From Sacculina carcini (lineage: Eukaryota; Arthropoda; Thecostraca; Sacculinidae), in the NCBI GenBank assembly GCA_916048095.2, contig OU696590.1, forward strand, positions 3,728,049 through 3,792,048: a stretch of DNA of 64,000 nt, given 5' to 3'. The notes beneath the pieces were generated by a model. The model was not told the DNA's origin. It searched no databases and saw only the letters and a list, made by a program, of their open reading frames with translations. A program made the position numbers and the translations under genes. Each line of letters starts with the position of its first letter. Positions within the stretch are counted from its first letter, which is position 1. This document shows, piece by piece, positions 53,902-62,932 of the stretch.

Positions 53902-55668
53902 TAATTACTCCAATTTATTTCGATTATTTGTGTGTAGAGTTTAGTGTTGAGTGAAGAAAGTTATTACCTGGCTGGGATTCGAACCGAGGTCCTCGGGGTT
54001 CGAGCAGTTTCTTACGCGGTCCGGCCATTGTAGATGTTCAAGAGAGATGGTTTATATGTGGTATATATATTGCGCAAGCACGAGTGTACAATTAATTTTC
54101 TTTATTTTCTTTATTTTCTATATTTTCTTTATTTTCTTTATTTTCTTTATTTTCTTTATTTTCTTTATTTTCTTTATTTTCTTTATTTTCTTTATTTTCT
54201 TTATTTTCTTTATTTTCTTTATTTTCTTTATTTTCTTTATTTTCTTTATTTTCTTTATTTTCTTTATTTTCTTTATTTTCTTTATTTTCTTTATTTTCTT
54301 TATTTTCTTTTTTTTCTTTATTTTCTTTATTTTCTTTAATTCATCCAATTTATTTCGATTATTTGTGTGTAGAGTTTAGTGTTGAGTGAAGAAAGTTATT
54401 ACCTGGCTGGGATTCGAACCGAGGTCCTCGGGGTTCGAGCAGAGTCTTACGCGGTCCGGCCATTGTAGATGTTCAAGAGAGATGGTTTATATGTGGTATA
54501 TATAGTGCGCAAGCACGAGTGTACAATTAATTTTCTTTATTTTCTTTATTTTCTTTATTTTCTTTATTTTCTTTATTTTCTTTATTTTCTTTATTTTCTT
54601 TATTTTCTTTATTTTCTTTATTTTCTTTATTTTCTTTATTTTCTTTATTTTCTTTATTTTCTTTATTTTCTTTATTTTCTTTATTTTCTTTATTTTCTTT
54701 ATTTTCTTTATTTTCTTTATTTTCTTTATTTTCTTTATTTTCTTTATTTTCTTTATTTTCTTTATTTTCTTTAATTCATCCAATTTATTTCGATTATTTG
54801 TGTGTAGAGTTTAGTGTTGAGTGAAGAAAGTTATTACCTGGCTGGGATTCGAACCGAGGTCCTCGGGGTTCGAGCAGTGTCTTACGCGGTCCGGCCATTG
54901 TAGATGTTCAAGAGAGATGGTTTATATGTGGTATATATATTGCGCAAGCACGAGTGTACAATTAATTTTCTTTATTTTCTTTATTTTCTTTATTTTCTTT
55001 ATTTTCTTTATTTTCTTTATTTTCTTTATTTTCTTTATTTTCTTTATTTTCTTTATTTTCTTTATTTTCTTAATTTTCTTAATTTTCTTTATTTTATTTA
55101 TTTTATTTATTTTATTTATTTTCTTTATTTTCTTTTTTTTCTTTATTTTCTTTATTTTCTTTAATTCATCCAATTTATTTCGATTATTTGTGTGTAGAGT
55201 TTAGTGTTGAGTGAAGAAAGTTGTTACCTGGCTGGGATTCGAACCGAGGTCCTCGGGGTTCGAGCAGAGTCTTACGCGGTCCGGCCATTGTAGATGTTCA
55301 AGAGAGATGGTTTATATGTGGTATATATAGTGCGCAAGCACGAGTGTACAATTAATTTTCTTTATTTTCTTTATTTTCTTTATTTTCTTTATTTTCTTTA
55401 TTTTCTTTATTTTCTTTATTTTCTTTATTTTCTTTATTTTCTTTATTTTCTTTATTTTCTTTATTTTCTTTATTTTCTTTATTTTCTTTATTTTCTTTAT
55501 TTTCTTTATTTTCTTTATTTTCTTTATTTTCTTTATTTTCTTTATTTTCTTTATTTTCTTTATTTTCTTTATTTTCTTTATTTTCTTTATTTTCTTTATT
55601 TTCTTTATTTTCTTTATTTTCTTTATTTTCTTTATTTTCTTTATTTTCTTTATTTTCTTTATTTTCTT
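53902..55668. repeat. Duplicated group of units, copy 1
   Basis: Units at 54034, 54469, 54904 and 55294. Marks are CAGTTTCTTACG and CAGTGTCTTACG in place of CAGAGTCTTACG, a CTTTTTTTTC near the array ends, three TTTATTTATT variants at about 55095-55120, and GTTGTTACC in the last spacer. The series recurs at 57664. Confidence 0.85.
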
Positions 55669-57663
55669 TAATTCATCCAATTTATTTCGATTATTTGTGT
55701 GTAGAGTTTAGTGTTGAGTGAAGAAAGTTATTACCTTGCTGGGATTCGAACCGAGGTCCTCGGGGTTCGAGCAGAGTCTTACGCGGTCCGGCCATTGTAG
55801 ATGTTCAAGAGAGATGGTTTATATGTGGTATATATAGTGCGCAAGCACGAGTGTACAATTAATTTTCTTTATTTTCTTTATTTTCTTTATTTTCTTTATT
55901 TTCTATATTTTCTTTATTTTCTTTATTTTCTTTATTTTCTTTATTTTCTTTATTTTCTTTATTTTCTTTATTTTCTTTATTTTCTTTATTTTCTTTATTT
56001 TCTTTATTTTCTTTATTTTCTTTATTTTCTTTATTTTCTTTATTTTCTTTATTTTCTTTATTTTCTTTATTTTCTTTATTTTCTTTATTTTCTTTATTTT
56101 CTTTATTTTCTTTATTTTCTTTATTTTCTTTATTTTCTTTATTTTCTTGATTTTCTTGATTTTCTTGATTTTCTTGATTTTCTTGATTTTCTTGATTTTC
56201 TTTATTTTCTTTATTTTCTTTATTTTCTTTATTTTCTTTATTTTCTTTAATTCATCCAATTTATTTCGATTATTTGTGTGTAGAGTTTAGTGTTGAGTGA
56301 AGAAAGTTATTACCTGGCTGGGATTCGAACCGAGGTCCTCGGGGTTCGAGCAGAGTCTTACGCGGTCCGGCCATTGTAGATGTTCAAGAGAGATGGTTTA
56401 TATGTGGTATATATAGTGCGCAAGCACGAGTGTACAATTAATTTTCTTTATTTTCTTTATTTTCTTTATTTTCTTTATTTTCTTTATTTTCTTTATTTTC
56501 TTTATTTTCTTTATTTTCTTTATTTTCTTTATTTTCTTTATTTTCTTTATTTTCTTTATTTTCTTTATTTTCTTTATTTTCTTTAATTCATCCAATTTAT
56601 TTCGATTATTTGTGTGTAGAGCTTAGTGTTGAGTGAAGAAAGTTATTACCTGGCTGGGATTCGAACCGAGGTCCTCGGGGTTCGAGCAGAGTCTTACGCG
56701 GTCCGGCCATTGTAGATGTTCAAGAGAGATGGTTTATATGTGGTATATATAGTGCGCAAGCACGAGTGTACAATTAATTTTCTTTATTTTCTTTATTTTC
56801 TTTATTTTCTTTATTTTCTTTATTTTCTTTATTTTCTTTAATTCATCCAATTTATTTCGATTATTTGTGTGTAGAGTTTAGTGTTGAGTGAAGAAAGTTA
56901 TTACCTGGCTGGGATTCGAACCGAGGTCCTCGGGGTTCGAGCAGAGTCTTACGCGGTCCGGCCATTGTAGATGTTCAAGAGAGATGGTTTATATGTGGTA
57001 TATATAGTGCGCAAGCACGAGTGTACAATTAATTTTCTATATTTTCTTTATTTTCTTTATTTTCTTTATTTTCTTTATTTTCTTTATTTTCTTTATTTTC
57101 TTTATTTTCTTTATTTTCTTTATTTTCTTTATTTTCTTTATTTTCTTTATTTTCTTTATTTTCTTTATTTTCTTTATTTTCTTTATTTTCTTTATTTTCT
57201 TTATTTTCTTTATTTTCTTTATTTTCTTTATTTTCTTTATTTTCTTTATTTTCTTTATTTTCTTTATTTTCTTTATTTTCTTTATTTTCTTTATTTTCTT
57301 TAATTCATCCAATTTATTTCGATTATTTGTGTGTAGAGCTTAGTGTTGAGTGAAGAAAGTTATTACCTGGCTGGGATTCGAACCGAGGTCCTCGGGGTTC
57401 GAGCAGAGTCTTACGCGGTCCGGCCATTGTAGATGTTCAAGAGAGATGGTTTATATGTGGTATATATAGTGCGCAAGCACGAGTGTACAATTAATTTTCT
57501 TTATTTTCTTTATTTTCTTTATTTTCTTTATTTTCTTTATTTTCTTTATTTTCTTTATTTTCTTTATTTTCTTTATTTTCTTTATTTTCTTTATTTTCTT
57601 TATTTTCTTTATTTTCTTTATTTTCTTTATTTTCTTTATTTTCTTTAAATTCTTTATTTTCTT

Positions 57664-59466
57664 TAATTACTCCAATTTATTTCGATTATTTGTGTGTAGA
57701 GTTTAGTGTTGAGTGAAGAAAGTTATTACCTGGCTGGGATTCGAACCGAGGTCCTCGGGGTTCGAGCAGTTTCTTACGCGGTCCGGCCATTGTAGATGTT
57801 CAAGAGAGATGGTTTATATGTGGTATATATATTGCGCAAGCACGAGTGTACAATTAATTTTCTTTATTTTCTTTATTTTCTATATTTTCTTTATTTTCTT
57901 TATTTTCTTTATTTTCTTTATTTTCTTTATTTTCTTTATTTTCTTTATTTTCTTTATTTTCTTTATTTTCTTTATTTTCTTTATTTTCTTTATTTTCTTT
58001 ATTTTCTTTATTTTCTTTATTTTCTTTATTTTCTTTATTTTCTTTATTTTCTTTATTTTCTTTATTTTCTTTATTTTCTTTTTTTTCTTTATTTTCTTTA
58101 TTTTCTTTAATTCATCCAATTTATTTCGATTATTTGTGTGTAGAGTTTAGTGTTGAGTGAAGAAAGTTATTACCTGGCTGGGATTCGAACCGAGGTCCTC
58201 GGGGTTCGAGCAGAGTCTTACGCGGTCCGGCCATTGTAGATGTTCAAGAGAGATGGTTTATATGTGGTATATATAGTGCGCAAGCACGAGTGTACAATTA
58301 ATTTTCTTTATTTTCTTTATTTTCTTTATTTTCTTTATTTTCTTTATTTTCTTTATTTTCTTTATTTTCTTTATTTTCTTTATTTTCTTTATTTTCTTTA
58401 TTTTCTTTATTTTCTTTATTTTCTTTATTTTCTTTATTTTCTTTATTTTCTTTATTTTCTTTATTTTCTTTATTTTCTTTATTTTCTTTATTTTCTTTAT
58501 TTTCTTTATTTTCTTTATTTTCTTTATTTTCTTTATTTTCTTTAATTCATCCAATTTATTTCGATTATTTGTGTGTAGAGTTTAGTGTTGAGTGAAGAAA
58601 GTTATTACCTGGCTGGGATTCGAACCGAGGTCCTCGGGGTTCGAGCAGTTTCTTACGCGGTCCGGCCATTGTAGATGTTCAAGAGAGATGGTTTATATGT
58701 GGTATATATAATGCGCAAGCACGAGTGTACAATTAATTTTCTTTATTTTCTTTATTTTCTTTATTTTCTTTATTTTCTTTATTTTCTTTATTTTCTTTAT
58801 TTTCTTTATTTTCTTTATTTTCTTTATTTTCTTTATTTTCTTTATTTTCTTTATTTTCTTAATTTTCTTAATTTTCTTTATTTTATTTATTTTATTTATT
58901 TTATTTATTTTCTTTATTTTCTTTTTTTTCTTTATTTTCTTTATTTTCTTTAATTCATCCAATTTATTTCGATTATTTGTGTGTAGAGTTTAGTGTTGAG
59001 TGAAGAAAGTTGTTACCTGGCTGGGATTCGAACCGAGGTCCTCGGGGTTCGAGCAGAGTCTTACGCGGTCCGGCCATTGTAGATGTTCAAGAGAGATGGT
59101 TTATATGTGGTATATATAGTGCGCAAGCACGAGTGTACAATTAATTTTCTTTATTTTCTATATTTTCTTTATTTTCTTTATTTTCTTTATTTTCTTTATT
59201 TTCTTTATTTTCTTTATTTTCTTTATTTTCTTTATTTTCTTTATTTTCTTTATTTTCTTTATTTTCTTTATTTTCTTTATTTTCTTTATTTTCTTTATTT
59301 TCTTTATTTTCTTTATTTTCTTTATTTTCTTTATTTTCTTTATTTTCTTTATTTTCTTTATTTTCTTTATTTTCTTTATTTTCTTTATTTTCTTTATTTT
59401 CTTTATTTTCTTTATTTTCTTTATTTTCTTTATTTTCTTTATTTTCTTTAAATTCTTTATTTTCTT
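57664..59466. repeat. Duplicated group of units, copy 2
   Basis: Units at 57796, 58240, 58675 and 59083 repeat the marks of the group at 53902 with an offset of 3762-3789 bp, including CAGTTTCTTACG, the TTTATTTATT triplet at about 58880 and GTTGTTACC. The third unit has ATATAATGCGC in place of ATATATTGCGC. Confidence 0.85.
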
Positions 59467-60831
59467 TAATTACTCCAATTTATTTCGATTATTTGTGTGT
59501 AGAGTTTAGTGTTGAGTGAAGAAAGTTATTACCTGGCTGGGATTCGAACCGAGGTCCTCGGGGTTCGAGCAGAGTCTTACGCGGTCCGGCCATTGTAGAT
59601 GTTCAAGAGAGATGGTTTATATGTGGTATATATATTGCGCAAGCACGAGTGTACAATCAATTTTCTTCATTTTCTTTATTTTCTTTATTTTCTTTATTTT
59701 CTTTATTTTCTTTATTTTCTTTATTTTCTTTATTTTCTTTATTTTCTTTATTTTCTTTATTTTCTTTATTTTCTTTATTTTCTTTATTTTCTTTATTTTC
59801 TTTATTTTCTTTATTTTCTTTATTTTCTTAATTTTCTTTATTTTCTTTATTTTCTTTATTTTCTTTATTTTCTTTAATTCATCCAATTTATTTCGATTAT
59901 TTGTGTGTAGAGTTTAGTGTTGAGTGAAGAAAGTTATTACCTGGCTGGGATTCGAACCGAGGTCCTCGGGGTTCGAGCAGAGTCTTACGCGGTCCGGCCA
60001 TTGTAGATGTTCAAGAGAGATGGTTTATATGTGGTATATATAGTGCGCAAGCACGAGTGTACAATTAATTTTCTTTATTTTCTTTATTTTCTTTATTTTC
60101 TTTATTTTCATTATTTTCTTTATTTTCTTTATTTTCTTTATTTTCTTTATTTTCTTTATTTTCTTTATTTTCTTTATTTTCTTTATTTTCTTTATTTTCT
60201 TTATTTTCTTTATTTTCTTTATTTTCTTTATTTTCTTTATTTTCTTTATTTTCTTTATTTTCTTTATTTTCTTTATTTTCTTTATTTTCTTTATTTTCTT
60301 TATTTTCTTTATTTTCTTTATTTTCTTTATTTTCTTTATTTTCTTTATTTTCTTTATTTTCTTTATTTTCTTTATTTTCTTTATTTTCTTTATTTTCTTT
60401 ATTTTCTTTATTTTCTTTATTTTCTTTATTTTCTTTATTTTCTTTATTTTCTTTATTTTCTTTATTTTCTTTATTTTCTTTATTTTCTTTATTTTCTTTA
60501 TTTTCTTTATTTTCTTTATTTTCTTTATTTTCTTTATTTTCTTTATTTTCTTTATTTTCTCTATTTTCTCTATTTTCTCTATTTTCTCTATTTTCTTTAT
60601 TTTCTTTATTTTCTTTATTTTCTTTATTTTCTTTATTTTCTTTATTTTCTTTATTTTCTTTATTTTCTTTATTTTCTTTATTTTCTTTATTTTCTTTATT
60701 TTCTTTATTTTCTTTATTTTCTTTATTTTCTTTATTTTCTTTATTTTCTTTATTTTCTTTATTTTCTTTATTTTCTTTATTTTCTTTATTTTCTTTATTT
60801 TCTTTATTTTCTTTATTTTCTTTATTTTACT

Positions 60832-62113
60832 TAATTCATCCAATTTATTTCGATTATTTGTGTGTAGAGTTTAGTGTTGAGTGAAGAAAGTTATTACCTG
60901 GCTGGGATTCGAACCGAGGTCCTCGGGGTTCGAGCAGAGTCTTACGCGGTTCGGCCATTGTAGATGTTCAAGAGAGATGGTTTATATGTGGTATATATAG
61001 TGCGCAAGCACGAGTGTACAATTAATTTTCTTTATTTTCTTTATTTTCTTTATTTTCTTTATTTTCTTTATTTTCTTTATTTTCTTTATTTTCTTTATTT
61101 TCTTTATTTTCTTTATTTTCTTTATTTTCTTTATTTTCTTTATTTTCTTTATTTTCTTTATTTTCTTTATTTTCTTTATTTTCTTTATTTTCTTTATTTT
61201 CTTTATTTTCTTTATTTTCTTTATTTTCTTTATTTTCTTTATTTTCTTTATTTTATTTATTTTATTTATTTTACTTAATTCATCCAATTTATTTCGATTA
61301 TTTGTGTGTAGAGTTTAGTGTTGAGTGAATAAAGTTATTACCTGGCTGGGATTCGAACCGAGGTCCTCGGGGTTCGAGCAGAGTCTTACGCGGTTCGGCC
61401 ATTGTAGATGTTCAAGAGAGATGGTTTATATGTGGTATATATAGTGCGCAAGCACGAGTGTACAATTAATTTTCTTTATTTTCTTTATTTTCTTTATTTT
61501 CTTTATTTTCTTTATTTTCTTTATTTTCTTTATTTTCTTTATTTTCTTTATTTTCTTTATTTTCTTTATTTTCTTTATTTTCTTTATTTTCTTTATTTTC
61601 TTTATTTTCTTTATTTTCTTTATTTTATTTATTTTCTTTATTTTATTTATTTTATTTATTTTATTTATTTTATTTATTTTCTTTATTTTCTTTATTTTCT
61701 TTATTTTATTTATTTTACTTAATTCATCCAATTTATTTCGATTATTTGTGTGTAGAGTTTAGTGTTGAGTGATGAAAGTTATTACCTGGCTGGGATTCGA
61801 ACCGAGGTCCTCGGGGTTCGAGCAGAGTCTTACGCGGTTCGGCCATTGTAGATGTTCAAGAGAGATGGTTTATATGTGGTATATATAGTGCGCAAGCACG
61901 AGTGTACAATTAATTTTCTTTATTTTCTTTATTTTCTTTATTTTCTTTATTTTCTTTATTTTCTTTATTTTCTTTATTTTCTTTATTTTCTTTATTTTCT
62001 TTATTTTCTTTATTTTCTTTATTTTCTTTATTTTCTTTATTTTCTTTATTTTCTTTATTTTCTTTATTTTATTTATTTTACTTAATTCATCCAATTTATT
62101 TCGATTATTTGTG
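60832..62113. repeat. LTR-proximal macrosatellite units with distinct sequence
   Basis: The last three full units (markers 60964, 61408, 61852) carry GCGGTTCGGCCA where distal copies carry GCGGTCCGGCCA. Their leads follow ..TTTTACTTAATTC, and several 9-mers have become TTTATTTTA. The final partial spacer, which continues into the LTR, has the same GTTCGG. The local subfamily therefore shares marks with the LTR copy. Confidence 0.9.
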
Positions 62114-62567
62114 TGTAGAGTTTAGTGTTGAGTGAAGAAAGTTATTACCTGGCTGGGATTCGAACCGAGGTCCTCGGGGTTCGAGCAGAGTCTTACGCGG
62201 TTCGGCCAGACAGACATTCGGAACATACACGTATATTAAAGTTCACGAATGATTTCATCTGCAAACAAAACAATCATATACATATCAACAAAACACTTCT
62301 AACAGCCCGCAAATACTCCCGCTGGGACAAAGTACACACACATTGGGAAATACGAGTACACAATCTCAGTACACAATGGGTTTAGCGGGTATTGCCACTT
62401 ACCGGGCGAAATAGGCACATGCGATCAGCGCGCCTGTCAAACACTGAATGATCAGAGAAGTGTGTGCAGACACACGCGCACTAATGCGTGCCTAACGCTG
62501 GCCGGTGACCTTGCGTAGGTCACACTGCTCTACGCACAGTTCGCTCACTATTAGCTGCATTTCTACA
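62114..62567 (-). mobile_element. 3' LTR, proposed 454 bp, sharing its end with the macrosatellite spacer
   Basis: The 5' boundary at 62567 (TGTAGA, after the polypurine tract) is well supported. The 3' boundary is proposed at 62114 because the minus strand there reads TCTACA, the exact inverse of TGTAGA. No CA lies close to the point where similarity to the array spacers stops (62208), which argues against an LTR end there. If correct, the last 95 bp of the LTR are the sequence found in every macrosatellite spacer. The rest of the LTR (62209-62567) is unique in the window and holds no gene. An alternative is that the LTR ends near 62209 and the element simply inserted into the last spacer. 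The 5' LTR, outside this window, would decide. Confidence 0.6.
62156..62208 (-). other. tRNA-like A box / B box segment, LTR-proximal copy
   Basis: On the minus strand the A-box-like TGGCCGAACCGC (62197-62208) is followed by the perfect B box GGTTCGAATCC (62156-62166). TGGCCGA..TAAG resembles the D-arm of tRNA-Leu/Ser genes at about 15 of 21 positions against the consensus I recall. This copy matches the A box better (about 10 of 12) than the distal array copies because it has GAACC rather than GGACC. Neither flank can complete an acceptor stem, so it is not a functional tRNA. Confidence 0.6.
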
Positions 62568-62577
62568 TCCCCCCAAG
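62568..62577 (-). promoter_or_regulatory. Polypurine tract before the 3' LTR
   Basis: On the minus strand CTTGGGGGGA lies immediately before TGTAGAAATGC. A purine run directly 5' of an LTR starting with TG is the standard site of plus-strand priming in LTR retrotransposons and fixes the LTR start at 62567. Confidence 0.85.
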
Positions 62578-62598
62578 TTTTTCGCCGGCGAAAAACTT
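62575..62598. other. Perfect 24-bp palindrome at the pol end / polypurine tract
   Basis: AAGTTTTTCGCC is followed directly by its exact reverse complement. The palindrome overlaps two bases of the TAA that ends the pol tail and abuts the G-run of the polypurine tract. A hairpin at the end of pol just before the 3' LTR could act in RNA or in plus-strand priming, but that is inference. Confidence 0.9.
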
Positions 62599-62932
62599 AC
62601 CATAGGACATAATCCTTCAGACGAGCTGGGGGTCGTCGGTCCCGTTGTGGTCGCTGTCGTCGTGGTGGTGTCGGCTGTGACGCTGGTGGCGACGGAGCTT
62701 GCGACCCTGGTAGTGACAGCGGCTGTGACCTTGGTGGTGCATCTGGTGTGACCGGAGTCTCACCGGGATGAGCTGCCACTGCTGGTGGCTCCAGGCCATC
62801 TGTCTCTAATTGAGCAGCTTGTGTTGTAGCTTCCCCGTCTGACTCTGTGTCGATATATCGCCATCTCCTGGTAATGCGTGATTCCTGGTGTCTTCTTCTG
62901 ATGAATGAGCATGCTGATGTGTGACAACCGGC
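62597..62932 (-). pseudogene. Probable out-of-register C-terminal tail of the gypsy pol frame
   Basis: Downstream of the integrase frame two minus-strand frames look coding. The +1 frame relative to the integrase is open from about 63018 to a TAG at about 62812 and starts with a basic, Arg/Asn/Phe-rich stretch as expected after the GPY/F module. The original frame resumes after its TGA and runs open, rich in Pro, Gln and Arg, to a TAA at 62597-62599, ending in RPPARLKDYVLW. Basic tails of this kind commonly end such polyproteins. The simplest reading is one indel near 63017-63022 and a compensating one between about 62812 and 62930. I have not reconstructed the product. The tail could also be ordinary noncoding sequence. 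Confidence 0.5.

Larger units (their letters stand above)
10453..62208. repeat. Macrosatellite of about 90 units: 196-bp spacer plus variable 9-mer array
   Basis: Each unit starts at TAATTCATCCAATTTATTTC, runs through a conserved spacer of about 196 bp that ends ..GTGTACAATTAATTTTC, then continues as pure CTTTATTTT repeats. Counting GATGTTCAAG in the spacers gives about 90 full copies, the first at about 10584 and the last at about 61851. A final partial spacer at about 62084-62208 runs into an LTR. Unit length ranges from 237 bp (for example at 26049, 31740, 33705, 36981) to about 1560 bp (from 30180). Nearly every spacing I checked equals 237 + 9k. Spacers are almost identical throughout, so homogenisation or expansion is recent. 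Open frames of up to about 476 codons (Phe-Leu-Tyr, Lys-Lys-Ile, Ser-Leu-Phe repeats) are by-products of the 9-mer and are not annotated as genes. Confidence 0.97.

Noticed and set aside
10502-62085. Many long open frames (up to about 476 codons) on both strands encoding Phe-Leu-Tyr, Phe-Phe-Ile, Ser-Leu-Phe, Lys-Lys-Ile or Glu-Asn-Lys repeats
   Set aside because: They are the reading frames of the 9-mer CTTTATTTT. Nine is a multiple of three and only one of six frames has a stop, so open frames scale with array length. They overlap on both strands and have no recognisable domain.
8669-62113. Telomeric repeat or yeast-type replication origin consensus in the T-rich 9-mer
   Set aside because: CTTTATTTT is not a known telomere repeat, and it misses the required purine of the ACS consensus WTTTAYRTTTW.
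10453-62208. CRISPR-like or integron-like array, suggested by conserved 196-bp blocks separated by variable lengths
   Set aside because: The intervening sequence is the same 9-mer in every unit and carries no cassette or unique spacer.
62140-62208. A functional tRNA gene on the minus strand
   Set aside because: The B box is perfect, but the acceptor and D stems do not pair and the T-stem has a mismatch.
62209-62225. Ty3-like targeted insertion just upstream of a Pol III gene as the cause of the LTR/tRNA-like adjacency
   Set aside because: Attractive, but no CA terminus lies at that point, and the TGTAGA/TCTACA match places the LTR end beyond the tRNA-like segment. Kept only as an alternative until the 5' LTR is seen.
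62125-62385. Plus-strand open frame of 86 codons across the spacer and LTR
   Set aside because: It starts in the tRNA-like antisense sequence and runs through LTR sequence; no domain, and it is antisense to the retrotransposon.
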